The position numbers and the translations under genes were made by a program. This document shows, one piece after another, positions 43,631-53,281 of a stretch of DNA of 64,000 nt. The stretch covers positions 1 through 64,000 of the forward strand of contig NZ_JACJRJ010000013.1 in NCBI RefSeq assembly GCF_014697195.1. Reading direction: 5' to 3'. The notes beneath the pieces were generated by a model. That model worked only from the letters and a program-made list of their open reading frames with translations. It did not search any database and was not told the origin of the DNA. Positions within the stretch are counted from its first letter, which is position 1. The number at the start of each line of letters is the position of its first letter. The DNA is from Cylindrospermum sp. FACHB-282. Its GTDB lineage: Bacteria; Cyanobacteriota; Cyanobacteriia; Cyanobacteriales; Nostocaceae.

Positions 43631-44074
43631 TTACAAATTTTCGTTTTCACTGGGTAAAAATTCAGGCGTTAAAATTTCTGTTAAGCCATAAGGACAAATT
43701 TCAGGAAATGAAGATAATCCTGTTTCTCTTTCGGCGCTAATGGTAGCAAGTTGATAAGTTTTATCGAGTGACTCGGCTAAAAAGGAGCTAAGACTGGGGT
43801 TTTCCTGAAGCAGTTTCTCTAAGCGTAAGCGTTGCTCCTTGATGGTTAATTGCCAACTCCGAGAGCGTAAGTTAGGCTGAAATTGCCATTTGAGTAGGTG
43901 CATCAGTAATAGTTCTAATCGGCTTTCTAATTCCCGTTTTTCAGAACGTCCCATGTCTTCAATTTCTTCAGCGATCTGATGGAAATCAATTTGATTAAAT
44001 TGTCTTGTTCTCAGCAAGTGCGCTTGTTCTTGCGTCCAAGCATAAAAATCATTGTTGTGGGTAGCTGGATTCAT
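43631..44074 (-). CDS. DUF29 family protein
   Basis: The 147-residue protein is a DUF29 member, a small family abundant in cyanobacteria. The order YAWTQEQAHLLRTRQFNQID, EEIEDMGRSEKRELESRLE and LLMHLLKWQFQP is diagnostic. It is mainly helical and has no known activity. It lies just upstream of rsmI on the same strand. Confidence 0.88.
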   Translation of the reverse strand: MNPATHNNDFYAWTQEQAHLLRTRQFNQIDFHQIAEEIEDMGRSEKRELESRLELLLMHLLKWQFQPNLRSRSWQLTIKEQRLRLEKLLQENPSLSSFLAESLDKTYQLATISAERETGLSSFPEICPYGLTEILTPEFLPSENENL

Positions 44075-44124
44075 AAATTATCCTGGAATTCAGTTAATAA
44101 TTCGAGAAAGTTACCTTTTGCCCA

Positions 44125-44985
44125 ATGACTAATTTTGGCTTATTTGTTGGTTTAGTAACCTTAGATTTAATTTACCTTGCTGAGTCTGCCCCCAAAAATA
44201 ATCAGAAACTAGTTGCTACTGACTATACTGTGGCAGCAGGTGGCCCGGCAACAAATGCAGCTGTAACCTTCAGCCATTTGGGTAATCAAGCTACAGTCTT
44301 GGGTGTGGTGGGTTCTCACCCAATGACGCAGTTAATTAAAACAGATTTGGCAAATTACAAAGTGGCGATCGCCGATCTTTACCCCAGCACCAATGCAGCC
44401 CCGCCCATCTCATCTATCATTGTTACCCAAGCTACGGGCCAAAGGGCTGTAGTTTCCATTAACGCTGTCAAAACTCAGTCCACAAGTGAAGCTATCCCAC
44501 CAGATATTTGGCAAAATGTCGATATTGTCCTAATTGATGGGCATCAGATAGCAGTTAGCAAAGTCATAGCCCAAATTGCTAAAAACCAGAATATCCCAGT
44601 TGTGATTGATGGCGGTAGCTGGAAGCCAGGATTTGCAGAACTTTTGCCTTTTGTGGATTACGCCGTTTGTTCAGCTAATTTTTATCCCCCCAACTGCCAT
44701 ACTGGAGAAGAAGTTTTTACCTATCTCAACGCCTTGGGTATACCCCACATCGCCATCACCCACGGAGAAAAACCCATTCAATATTTAAGTGGTGGTAAAA
44801 CTGGTGTTGTCAATGTGCCCATAATTCAGCCAGTTGATACACTGGGAGCAGGAGATATTTTCCACGGTGCATTCTGCCATTACATCCTAGGGAAAAGCTT
44901 TACCGATGCCTTGACAAATGCGGCTAATATTGCTGCCACTTCCTGTAAATTTTTTGGCACACGCCGTTGGCTCGATTCAAAGTAG
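44125..44985 (+). CDS. PfkB-family sugar kinase
   Basis: The 286-residue protein is a ribokinase/PfkB carbohydrate kinase. The N-terminal AAGGPATNAAVTFSHLG and the C-terminal catalytic DTLGAGDIFHGAF with its Asp base are present. The substrate is not predictable. The gene is divergent from DUF29 with 50 bases between. It is followed after about 70 bases by cysQ, whose reading frame is open back into this gene. Confidence 0.85.
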   Translation: MTNFGLFVGLVTLDLIYLAESAPKNNQKLVATDYTVAAGGPATNAAVTFSHLGNQATVLGVVGSHPMTQLIKTDLANYKVAIADLYPSTNAAPPISSIIVTQATGQRAVVSINAVKTQSTSEAIPPDIWQNVDIVLIDGHQIAVSKVIAQIAKNQNIPVVIDGGSWKPGFAELLPFVDYAVCSANFYPPNCHTGEEVFTYLNALGIPHIAITHGEKPIQYLSGGKTGVVNVPIIQPVDTLGAGDIFHGAFCHYILGKSFTDALTNAANIAATSCKFFGTRRWLDSK

Positions 44986-45053
44986 ACTTAGTGTATTCCA
45001 GGAAACAAATTAATTTCAATTTGCCACCTTTTCAGTCCAAATTTGACTCAGCA

Positions 45054-45914
45054 ATGAAAGACCTACAAGAAATATTAGAAATTGCCCGTGATGTCGGTAG
45101 GGGGGCAGCAAATATACTGCGGTCTTATTACCACGGAACAGCAAAAAATCCAAACCTCGACATCCAATATAAACAAAATGAGCCAGTTACCGTTGCAGAT
45201 GTAGCCGTCAGTCAATATATCTTGCAAAGGCTACAGGCAGCTTTAGGTAATGAAGATTTTGCCTATATCAGCGAAGAAACCTATAAATCTCCACTGAGTA
45301 GAGATAGCTCTAAGTGGGTCTGGATCATTGATCCTTTAGATGGGACGCGAGACTTTATCGACAAAACTGGGGACTATGCCATTCACATCGCTTTAGTGCA
45401 GGAAAATCGCCCAGTGTTAGCCGTGGTAGTCGTACCAGAGGCGGAAAAATTGTATTACGCAACTATTGGCGGTGGTACTTTTGTAGAAACTAGAGATGGC
45501 TCTATCCCTTTACAAGTTTCTGCTGGTAAACTAGTTAAGGATTTAACCCTGGTTGTGAGTCGTTCTCATCGCAATGAACGGTTAAATTATCTACTGCAAA
45601 ACCTACCCTGTCAAAATCAACAAGCGATCGGCAGTGTGGGTTGTAAAATCGCCGCCATTGTCGAACAACAGGCAGATATTTATATTTCCCTTTCCGGCAA
45701 CTCTGCCCCCAAAGATTGGGATCTCGCAGCTCCCGAACTAATTTTAACAGAAGCTGGTGGTAAGTTTACCCACTTCGATGGCACTCCCTTACAATACAAC
45801 ACTGGTGATATAAATCAGTGGGGCGGAATGCTGGCTAGCAACGGTCAGTATCAAGAGGCACTGTGTAAGCAAGCAGAAAACATACTAACACAATACACTT
45901 CTGGATCAAGGTAA
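45054..45914 (+). CDS. cysQ: 3'(2'),5'-bisphosphate nucleotidase CysQ / IMPase family
   Basis: The protein is a Mg-dependent, Li-sensitive phosphatase that probably recycles PAP from sulfate assimilation. SEETYK, DPLDGTRDFI and WDLAAPELILTEAGG supply the metal ligands. I start it at ATG 45054 (MKDLQEILEIARDVGRGAAN), where family similarity begins. The frame is open to 44967, which would overlap the kinase gene and add an unrelated stretch. The IMPase superfamily is certain, the CysQ subfamily likely. Confidence 0.85.
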   Translation: MKDLQEILEIARDVGRGAANILRSYYHGTAKNPNLDIQYKQNEPVTVADVAVSQYILQRLQAALGNEDFAYISEETYKSPLSRDSSKWVWIIDPLDGTRDFIDKTGDYAIHIALVQENRPVLAVVVVPEAEKLYYATIGGGTFVETRDGSIPLQVSAGKLVKDLTLVVSRSHRNERLNYLLQNLPCQNQQAIGSVGCKIAAIVEQQADIYISLSGNSAPKDWDLAAPELILTEAGGKFTHFDGTPLQYNTGDINQWGGMLASNGQYQEALCKQAENILTQYTSGSR

Positions 45915-46139
45915 GAAAGTTTGTGGGAAATTAGTTTTCAGACAATTAGTTATGCTATAGTTACACCCACGACTAACGAATATCCTTATCCGTAAAATTC
46001 CTCAGCATTCAGCCTGGCTTTTGAGTTACTAAACTAGCAAGATATCGCTGGTTTCTCAAAACCATTTTCACAAATAGAATTTGTAGAACGAACGAGATAC
46101 AGCCTTTTATTGGCAGCCTTTTAAGCTAAACTGACCAAT

Positions 46140-46298
46140 TTTATAATTGGATATTACTCCGTATGGGGACATATTCCAAGGCTATGCTATACTTCTCGAT
46201 ATAAGGATTATTTTCGGTTGAGTAAGTCGTTTTAAGTTTTTAAATGCGTCTCTCCGAATCTAACTCTCTACACTCTCTGGTTTGGGAGACCCTCCTCT
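46140..46298 (+). promoter_or_regulatory. Upstream and 5' leader region of the RRM gene
   Basis: The region contains AT-rich promoter-like DNA (TATAATTGGATATTACTCC, TATGCTATACTTC) and a long leader before the ATG. Cyanobacterial rbp genes of this kind are cold-inducible, with long 5' leaders being part of control. No defined operator can be marked. The wider spacer 45915-46139 shows nothing else. Confidence 0.4.
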
Positions 46299-46604
46299 AT
46301 GTCGATTTACGTTGGAAATTTGTCCTATCAGGTAACAGAAGAAGACCTGAAGCGGGCTTTTGCTGAGTACGGAACCGTTAATCGTGTGCAGTTACCCAGT
46401 GATCGGGAAACAGGCCGTCCACGTGGTTTTGCCTTTGTGGAAATGGAAACCGACGCACAAGAAACTGCTGCTATTGAAGCCCTTGATGGCGCTGAATGGA
46501 TGGGGCGTGATTTAAAAGTGAATAAGGCTAAACCCCGCGAAGAAAGAAGTGATTCCTCTCGTGGAAGCTGGGGCAATAATACCCGTAATAACCGACGTTA
46601 CTAA
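46299..46604 (+). CDS. RRM-type RNA-binding protein (Rbp)
   Basis: A 101-residue protein with one RRM: RNP-2 [10 protein letters not shown] near the start and RNP-1 RGFAFVEM at about 47-54. A short Arg/Ser/Asn-rich tail follows ([14 protein letters not shown]). Cyanobacterial Rbp proteins bind RNA, help cold acclimation and localise mRNAs. The gene precedes a second rpsU by about 120 bases, a linkage known from Anabaena where the pair responds to cold. Confidence 0.92.
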   Translation: MSIYVGNLSYQVTEEDLKRAFAEYGTVNRVQLPSDRETGRPRGFAFVEMETDAQETAAIEALDGAEWMGRDLKVNKAKPREERSDSSRGSWGNNTRNNRRY

Positions 46605-46635
46605 GCCTGTTTCTGCAAATATCACATTTAGAGTC

Positions 46636-46671
46636 TCCAGCAGATCAAGCCAAAGGCTCATTTCTGCTGGA
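46636..46671 (+). terminator. Stem-loop between rbp and rpsU
   Basis: TCCAGCAG and CTGCTGGA enclose a 20-base loop with a minor AGCC/GGCT stem, followed by an AT-rich ATATTTTATTTTG run. It could be a partial terminator or an RNA stability element separating the rbp and rpsU messages. Confidence 0.55.
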
Positions 46672-46727
46672 ATATTTTATTTTGTTTCTAGCCGGCAACT
46701 ATATATCTACATCTAGGAGGAATGAGA

Positions 46728-46922
46728 ATGACCCAAGTAGTTTTGGGGGAAAATGAAGGTATTGAATCAGCTTTACGAAGATTTAAACGGGAAGTTTCCA
46801 AAGCAGGAATTTTCCAAGATATGCGAAAGAAGCGTCACTTTGAGACGCCGATAGAAAAAGAAAAGCGTAAAGCAATTGCTAGGCACAAGCAACGCCGTAA
46901 ACAACACACTCGCTTCAAGTAA
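46728..46922 (+). CDS. rpsU: Ribosomal protein S21, copy 2
   Basis: A 64-residue S21 paralogue ([20 protein letters not shown]) with a longer basic C-terminus ([13 protein letters not shown]) than the copy at 41817. I use ATG 46728, which has TAGGAGG seven bases upstream; ATG 46722 is too close to that site. Linked to the RRM gene, it is likely part of a cold-responsive unit, by analogy with Anabaena. Confidence 0.92.
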   Translation: MTQVVLGENEGIESALRRFKREVSKAGIFQDMRKKRHFETPIEKEKRKAIARHKQRRKQHTRFK

Positions 46923-47021
46923 TTAACTCCAGGCTAATTTTTCGCTTCGACTTAAATCCAGTCAGTATTTTTCTTATCTGGAAAAAGAGCAAAGCGCGGT
47001 TGCTAGATTACCAAACACTGA

Positions 47022-47041
47022 GGCACGGCTTAAGCCGTGCC
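47022..47041. terminator. Perfect 20-base palindrome between convergent genes
   Basis: GGCACGGCTTAAGCCGTGCC is a perfect inverted repeat lying between rpsU (plus) and the hypothetical gene (minus). It is a probable bidirectional terminator, although T-tracts are short on both sides. Confidence 0.6.
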
Positions 47042-47079
47042 TTTGAGTATCAGCTTAAAATCCCCGCACTTTTAAGAGG

Positions 47080-47967
47080 CTAAATCTCAGCTACTGCGCG
47101 TTCAATTAAGCGCCGAGCTAAAGTTTGCGTACCTGTGTGCTCATAGTAATTCGTTGATACATCCAGGAATGCTGCCAGGTAGTCTAACTTATCATCAGCA
47201 AGTTGGACAAAACTTTGCAGGTTACCGACGACTTTTTGGGGCGTTAAATTATTGGCGCTGACGATACCACTCATCCAACCTTTAACTGAGTCAAAGCTTT
47301 CGCCAATAAAGTTGAGTTTGCCAGCATCATTATTACCGGGAATTGAATCTTTGATGTTTTGGAAAGTTGAGTTTTGTGCTAAATCCTGTGGACTTGTCTG
47401 ATTAATCCCAGATAATGCTTTGTTGATGAAGTCTGGGCCTAGGGGGATCAAACCATCAACGCAAATCAATGCCACCATTCGGATGAGAGACTCACCACTA
47501 TACTCACCCAAAGAGGCGACAAAATCCCCAATGCTGTCTCCGGGAATACCGTTAATTTGGCAGAAGGCTACCAATTCAACAACTAATTTCAATGTCAGAT
47601 CAATAGTTTGGGCTTTGTCTGGTTTGGGAGTAAGGGAGTTTAAAAAACCCAACAGGGGAATGTTCTCACCAACTTTGTTAGCCAAAGCGGCTGCACCTAA
47701 AGCTTTATCCGTGCCATCAACAGTTTGATAAAGCCATAAAGCTCTTTGGTAGCCTTGGGATTTGTCGTTGAATAGATAAATTGCTCGTTCGCCAATTTGC
47801 TGAATTAGGTCTTCGTCATCTTCACCAGTGACAGTTTTAATGGTATTGACAAAGCCAACGGTGTTTTGCCACTCCCCAGGAGCGACAAAATCTAGGGCTT
47901 TCAACATAGATACAGTTAGGTTACTGGTTGGCAATTCATCAACTAACTGCTGAATTGGTTTACTCAC
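47080..47967 (-). CDS. Conserved cyanobacterial hypothetical protein
   Basis: The 295-residue protein has no known motif. It is soluble and helical, beginning MSKPIQQLVDELPTSNLTVS, with a central region (about 110-190, LLGFLNSLTPKPDKAQTIDL) that has mildly hydrophobic helices. No signal peptide is seen. It is followed downstream by the palindrome at 47022. It is 53 bases after the lipoprotein gene on the same strand, so the two may be co-transcribed. Confidence 0.65.
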   Translation of the reverse strand: MSKPIQQLVDELPTSNLTVSMLKALDFVAPGEWQNTVGFVNTIKTVTGEDDEDLIQQIGERAIYLFNDKSQGYQRALWLYQTVDGTDKALGAAALANKVGENIPLLGFLNSLTPKPDKAQTIDLTLKLVVELVAFCQINGIPGDSIGDFVASLGEYSGESLIRMVALICVDGLIPLGPDFINKALSGINQTSPQDLAQNSTFQNIKDSIPGNNDAGKLNFIGESFDSVKGWMSGIVSANNLTPQKVVGNLQSFVQLADDKLDYLAAFLDVSTNYYEHTGTQTLARRLIERAVAEI

Positions 47968-48020
47968 AAAAATCTCCTTATTTTGTTTGTTTTTTTATCT
48001 GACATGATGCGATGTGCATC

Positions 48021-48533
48021 TTATTTCAACTTCGCCAGACCAGCAAGATTAAATTTCTCGATCCAATCTGCGCGATCGCTTGCTGTAAATGATGGGTCTT
48101 TAGAAATCACTTTCACTTGGTACTTACCCACCAAAACAGAAGTTTGAGTTTTTCCTAGTTCTACGGCTGGATAACCGCCAATTTTTTTGGTGCTACTAGC
48201 AAATTTTGCCGCTGCGTTGGGAGTGCTAGTGGTGTCAGAAATAGCAAGTTGCGCTAAGGTTTTACCGCCTTTTTTCAAGTTCGCTTCCGAGAAGCCTTTT
48301 TTCTCTTGAGTATAAACGCGCTGGTAGCCGTCTCCCGCAGGTGGGAAGAACTTATTCAATTTACTACCCTGAGTTGCGTCTTTAGAAACGGCTAGACCGC
48401 TTTTCTTCTTGGTGCTTTCCTGTTGTACCTGGTCAAAACGACTGGGTGCTGATGTAGAACAAGCTGTTGTAGTCAGTAATAAAACTGACAGCAACACAGC
48501 AGCTAAAATTCTGCGTCCACGGGGTAAAGTCAC
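48021..48533 (-). CDS. Putative lipoprotein
   Basis: The 170-residue protein has a type II signal peptide: a basic start (MTLPRGRRIL), a hydrophobic stretch and the lipobox LTTTAC with the modified Cys at about residue 25. The mature part is Lys/Ser-rich, with VGKYQVKVISKDPSFTASDR near the end. It should be anchored in a membrane facing the periplasm or lumen. The family is not recognised. Confidence 0.75.
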   Translation of the reverse strand: MTLPRGRRILAAVLLSVLLLTTTACSTSAPSRFDQVQQESTKKKSGLAVSKDATQGSKLNKFFPPAGDGYQRVYTQEKKGFSEANLKKGGKTLAQLAISDTTSTPNAAAKFASSTKKIGGYPAVELGKTQTSVLVGKYQVKVISKDPSFTASDRADWIEKFNLAGLAKLK

Positions 48534-48663
48534 GGAATTATTCTCCTAAATGCTATATGTGTGAGGCAATTATCTGTGCTTGTTTGGTGTTTAACGCAGA
48601 AAATTTACTTTTCGATAATTATTGCTAGTTCGTCAGGTGAATAACTGTTAAACAAATAAATGG

Positions 48664-49317
48664 CTATTGTGCTTCATTGCGGTAAGCTACCACAGCATAG
48701 AACGGATCTCCTCCAGCTGCACCCAACCACTGCAAGAAGTTCGGTACTGTTGACTTATGGGCAATAACTTCTGGGGTAGTAAATCCCGGTACTGAGGTAA
48801 AATAGCGTTTGACTAGTTCAACTCTAGTGGCATCTGTGCCATCCCGCCAAGCTTGAATCGCTTTTTGAAAAAACATCCTGTTAGAAAAGCTGATAATTGC
48901 GACGCCACCAGGTTTGAGGATGCGGTGAATTTCGGAAAATAATGCCTCTGGATATTGCATATACTGCACAGAAACGCAGTTAAGAACAGCATCAAAATCT
49001 TGATCTGGTAAAGGTAACTGGGGATTTTCGTTGAGATTTTGCACAAAGTGATGATTTAACCGAGGATTACGTGCGAGTTCCTCAGCGTTGAGTCCATGTC
49101 CTTCAACATGATCAAACTGTAATTCTTCTGGCAGATGAGACACCCAGCTGCTCATCATATCAAGGATGCGCGTATTGGGTTTTAGTCGCTGACGATATAA
49201 TTCTGTTAGCTGTTGAATAAAGCTTTCATCGACATGGGTGACAAAGCGGGGATAGGCATAAAAAAGTTTGTCGTCTGTATCATCTAACTTCAGGCGTTGA
49301 TTCGGTCTTAGTAGCAT
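48664..49317 (-). CDS. SAM-dependent methyltransferase
   Basis: A class I methyltransferase. Motif I is atypical (ILDMMSSWVSHLP), but the motif IV/post-I region DFDAVLNCVSVQYMQYPEAL and LKPGGVAIISFSNRMFF are typical. The frame opens at TTG 49347; the ATG at 49317 (MLLRPNQRLKLDDTDDKLFY) is used here as the more standard start. The substrate is unknown. It diverges from the GT39 gene. Confidence 0.75.
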   Translation of the reverse strand: MLLRPNQRLKLDDTDDKLFYAYPRFVTHVDESFIQQLTELYRQRLKPNTRILDMMSSWVSHLPEELQFDHVEGHGLNAEELARNPRLNHHFVQNLNENPQLPLPDQDFDAVLNCVSVQYMQYPEALFSEIHRILKPGGVAIISFSNRMFFQKAIQAWRDGTDATRVELVKRYFTSVPGFTTPEVIAHKSTVPNFLQWLGAAGGDPFYAVVAYRNEAQ

Positions 49318-49456
49318 AAATCTAGATTGTGGATAACTTTTTGCCAAAGTTCTCTTAATTCCGGGTATTATTCTAACCAGAATTATGTAATATATGTTAA
49401 TAATATCAGGACAATTAAACTAGTCCAAGCAGCAGCGTTCTTTTGTACTCAATTCA

Positions 49457-51115
49457 ATGTTACATAAACTAAACTTCTTGCAGCTGATTGGGCGGCAAAT
49501 GCACCTAGCTGTGGCATTACCATATATCAGTTTGTTAGGTTGGATACTCCCCTTATTAATCTTCAGTTCTGGAGAAAATAGCCTAATGGCACATGATGAG
49601 GGGCTTTACGCTTGGCGAGCACGCCAGATGTTTGACTCTGGGGACTGGATAGCGCCTTGGAGCAATGCCCATCATAAAACCCCTGGCCCCTATTGGTTAA
49701 TTGCTAGTTCCTACAAGCTGTTTGGTGTTAGTGAATTTAGTACCCGACTGCCTGTGATGACGACTAGTATTTTTGCCTTACTACTGATATATGAAATTGG
49801 CAAAATCTTTTTGGGAAAGAGGGTGGCTTGGCTTGCTAGTGCAATTTTGAGTGTGGAATTTCTCTGGCTGCAATACTGTCGCTTAGGTACGCCAGATGTG
49901 CCAATGATTTTATTGGTACTTTTAGCTATTTGGTCTTTATTAAAAGCGGAATTAAATCCTAAATATCGCTATTTTTGGGGTTTTATTGCGGGGGCAAGTT
50001 TTGGTTTGGGCTTCTTAGTCCGAAGCTTTATGATTATGTTACCAATTATAGCATTGTTACCTTATTTAATTTGGGAACATCGCCGCCATCGTCATTTTGC
50101 CAACCCAACTTTATATTTAGGTTTGGTGGTAGGTTTAATTCCCACTTTGGCTTGGCTGTGGTTAAATTGGCTACGCTACGGTAATCTAAGTTTTGGACAG
50201 TTGTTAAATTTTGTTGTGGATCTAGGTTCTAAAGAACGTAATCAAAATGGATTTATATTTTATTTCTGGAACGTCCCTTTAAAATCTTTTCCTTGGTTTT
50301 TGTTCAGTCTTTTCGGCTTATTTTTAACAATCCGTCGTCCGATTTCTCGCTATCAGTTGATATTAGTTGGTTTTCCTCTTGTCTTATTTGGGGAACTTAG
50401 TATCTTCTCAACTCGTTTATCTCACTATAGTCTGAACCTTTATCCCTTTATAGCTTTGTTGGCAGCTGTGGGTTTAAATAGGCTGGGCCAAGTTTATTGT
50501 CTGATGGGGGAAACTCCCAGCCCCTCCTATATGGAAATTAGGAAAGAACCACTTTCTCGCTATATCTGGACAATTCCCCGTGACCTTAGTTATGTCTGTG
50601 GTGTGTTAGGAGTTTTACTTGTGCTAGGGGCTATGGTGGCTTTAGTTGCGGGTAGTGGTGAGATTCGCAAGTATGCAACTATTGGCTTAACTATGGGCTT
50701 AGGTTGGTTAATTTTGCCTGGGGTGTGGATTGGTCGTTACCACTTTGGTTATAAGTGGTTGACTTCTGATTACTGGGTAGCTGGTTGGCTAATTCCCTGT
50801 TGGCTGGCCTTGGCTGTGGCTGGTAGTGTTGGTGTTTTAGGGGACTATAATCCTGTTGTTAGAACTTTTATCCAACAACCGGCGATCGCTAAAATACTCC
50901 AAACTCATCCTATCTACTTTGTGCAAATAGGGGGAAAAACTGCCGTGTTACTCAATTTCTACACTCCTGTTCACGGTAAAAAAGTAGATTCAATTTCCGA
51001 ATTGCCGGCATTTAGCTATGCTTGGATCTCTGCACAACAGTCTGCTGAATCACCCACACCTCACCATGTTCTTGGTAGTATGCAAGAGTATCAGTTGATT
51101 CAAGTCATACCGTAG
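49457..51115 (+). CDS. Glycosyltransferase family 39 (ArnT-like) membrane protein
   Basis: The 552-residue protein has about 12 membrane helices and a first periplasmic loop HDEGLYAWRARQMFDSGDWI with the acidic catalytic pair typical of GT39/PMT_2 enzymes. HHKTPGPYWL follows. It transfers sugars from polyprenyl phosphate donors to lipids or proteins on the outer face of the membrane. A second, broken GT39 gene is at 60107-60933. Confidence 0.85.
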   Translation: MLHKLNFLQLIGRQMHLAVALPYISLLGWILPLLIFSSGENSLMAHDEGLYAWRARQMFDSGDWIAPWSNAHHKTPGPYWLIASSYKLFGVSEFSTRLPVMTTSIFALLLIYEIGKIFLGKRVAWLASAILSVEFLWLQYCRLGTPDVPMILLVLLAIWSLLKAELNPKYRYFWGFIAGASFGLGFLVRSFMIMLPIIALLPYLIWEHRRHRHFANPTLYLGLVVGLIPTLAWLWLNWLRYGNLSFGQLLNFVVDLGSKERNQNGFIFYFWNVPLKSFPWFLFSLFGLFLTIRRPISRYQLILVGFPLVLFGELSIFSTRLSHYSLNLYPFIALLAAVGLNRLGQVYCLMGETPSPSYMEIRKEPLSRYIWTIPRDLSYVCGVLGVLLVLGAMVALVAGSGEIRKYATIGLTMGLGWLILPGVWIGRYHFGYKWLTSDYWVAGWLIPCWLALAVAGSVGVLGDYNPVVRTFIQQPAIAKILQTHPIYFVQIGGKTAVLLNFYTPVHGKKVDSISELPAFSYAWISAQQSAESPTPHHVLGSMQEYQLIQVIP

Positions 51116-51193
51116 TTTAGATGGAATGCATTTGTTGTCAACATATATCATCTGTTAACATAATAATATTCCGCACACTAAATAGTTTTTCAA

Positions 51194-51661
51194 ATGCTTG
51201 TTCAATCAGATTATTCCCCTGGATTGGAATCGTTTCAGCAAGTTCTCGCACCATACAGTATGGGCTACAGAATCAAATTGCTATCACAGCTAATCACCCG
51301 CAACTTTACTGAAAAACTAGAACCCTTTGGACTAACGCCATTTCACTGGTTGGTTTTATGCTGTTTGTGGCAAGAAGATGGTTTGCCGACTTCCAGCATT
51401 GGGGATAAACTTCAGCAGGTGGGGGGAACCTTAACGGGGGTTTTAGATCGGATGGAAGAACGCGGTTTAGTGCGTCGAGAGCGCGACTCTCAAGATCGCC
51501 GGATCTGGCGGATTTGGCTAACTAATGCAGGTAAGGAACTAGAAACAGTATTGCCTCCTATTGCAGCGGAGTTGGGTGATGAAGTGATGCAAGGCATGTC
51601 TTTTGCTGACCGTGAAATATTTTCCCGAATTTTGAATCAGGCGATCGCCAATCTTTCTTAA
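51194..51661 (+). CDS. MarR-family transcriptional regulator
   Basis: The 155-residue protein has the MarR winged helix-turn-helix: GLPTSSIGDKLQQVGGTLTG, then the wing DRMEERGLVRRERDSQDRRI and LTNAGKEL. It precedes an MFS exporter by 150 bases, the usual arrangement for a local repressor of drug or metabolite efflux. An AT-rich promoter region lies upstream. Confidence 0.88.
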   Translation: MLVQSDYSPGLESFQQVLAPYSMGYRIKLLSQLITRNFTEKLEPFGLTPFHWLVLCCLWQEDGLPTSSIGDKLQQVGGTLTGVLDRMEERGLVRRERDSQDRRIWRIWLTNAGKELETVLPPIAAELGDEVMQGMSFADREIFSRILNQAIANLS

Positions 51662-51811
51662 AGATTATCCCATAATCACCCAATTGGCTGAAATATCGTT
51701 GTTCCCTTTTCTGGGAATAAATTACGCCTACTAAATGAATGATTACTAATCGAACCATTAAAGCAGTGACTTAAAAATACATGGACAATACCATTTACCA
51801 TTACCAAATAT

Positions 51812-53095
51812 ATGAACACAGAAACAACTCCAAAGCAGCAAATATTACCTGCATTTAGATCAAGAAACTACCGACTATTTTTTGCTGGACAAGGTATATC
51901 CCTGATTGGAACGTGGATGACACAACTTGCCACAATTTGGCTAGTTTATCACTTAACAAAATCTCCCTTAATGCTGGGAATTGTGGGATTTACCAGTCAA
52001 ATTCCTAGCTTCTTTCTCGCTCCTTTTGGTGGGGTATTTGTGGATCGATTTTCTCGGTATCGTACCTTAATCGCTACACAAATATTGGCGATGATTCAAT
52101 CCTTATTGCTGGCTGGGCTAGCGTTGACGGGGGTCATTCAAGTCTGGCACATCATCGTTTTAAGCTTGTTACAAGGATTTATTAATGCCTTAGATGCACC
52201 AGCGAGGCAAGCATTTGTACCAGAACTGATCGAGCGCAGAGATGATTTAGCCAACGCGATCGCCATCAACTCAACGATGTTCAATGGTGCACGGTTAATT
52301 GGCCCGGCAATTGGGGGGTTACTGATAGCTGGCATTGGAGTAGGTTACTGTTTTTTAATTGATGGACTCAGTTATATCGCCGTAATTGCTTCTTTATTAG
52401 CGATGAAAATTCAGGAATCGCAAATCCCCGTCACTAGCGGTAATGTCTGGCAAAAAATCAAGGAGGGATTTGTTTACTCATTTAAGTCTCCACCCATTCG
52501 CTCTATATTATTGCTATCAGCTTTAGTCAGTTTTATGGGTATGCAGTACATGATTTTTATCCCGATATTTGCTGACAAAGTTCTCAATAGTGGGCCAGAA
52601 GCCCAGGGTTATTTGATGGCAGCATCAGGAGTGGGAGCTTTAGCAGGAAGCATTTATTTAGCTACGCGACAAACAGTAGTAGGACTAGGTAAAGTATTAG
52701 CATTTGCTCCAGCAACTTTAGGAATTGGGTTGATTGGCTTTTCTTTATCCCGCTTCTTACCACTTTCTTTAGGCACAATGTTAGTTGTTGGCTTAGGAAC
52801 AATCCTCCAATTTGCCTCTGGTAACACAATTTTGCAAACCATTATTGAAGATGATAAACGCGGAAGAGTGATGAGCTTATATGGAATGGCATTTTTGGGA
52901 ATGATCCCCTTGGGTAATTTATGGGGAGGCGTTTTAGCAAATTACATCGGCACTACCAATACATTAATTATTGATGGGATAGCTTGTATCTTAGGGTCGA
53001 TTATGTTTCACAAACAATTGCCTAATTTAAGGCAAATTGTTCGTCGAATTTATGAACAAAAGGGAATTTTAACCAGCGGTAAATCTGCTGGGTAA
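51812..53095 (+). CDS. MFS exporter (DHA3/enterobactin-exporter type)
   Basis: A 427-residue major facilitator with 12 predicted helices. The start FRSRNYRLFFAGQGISLIGT and the loop GGVFVDRFSRYRTLI fit the MFS_3/EntS-like group, which exports siderophores, drugs or metabolites. It lies after the marR gene in the same direction, so MarR control is likely. Confidence 0.85.
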   Translation: MNTETTPKQQILPAFRSRNYRLFFAGQGISLIGTWMTQLATIWLVYHLTKSPLMLGIVGFTSQIPSFFLAPFGGVFVDRFSRYRTLIATQILAMIQSLLLAGLALTGVIQVWHIIVLSLLQGFINALDAPARQAFVPELIERRDDLANAIAINSTMFNGARLIGPAIGGLLIAGIGVGYCFLIDGLSYIAVIASLLAMKIQESQIPVTSGNVWQKIKEGFVYSFKSPPIRSILLLSALVSFMGMQYMIFIPIFADKVLNSGPEAQGYLMAASGVGALAGSIYLATRQTVVGLGKVLAFAPATLGIGLIGFSLSRFLPLSLGTMLVVGLGTILQFASGNTILQTIIEDDKRGRVMSLYGMAFLGMIPLGNLWGGVLANYIGTTNTLIIDGIACILGSIMFHKQLPNLRQIVRRIYEQKGILTSGKSAG

Positions 53096-53281
53096 ATAAC
53101 CGTAGATAAATCCAAATTAAACTGGGCTAATACTGTACCTAATATAGGTGCAAAACATCACAAGGACGAAATCCTGCCCTACCACTTAGAAACCAGGTTT
53201 CTCTGCAAGTTCACTAATTAACATGGCTATTCCTTGAATCTGGAGTATACAGTAAGAGTTAAGTCAAGAGAAACTTTCAAC

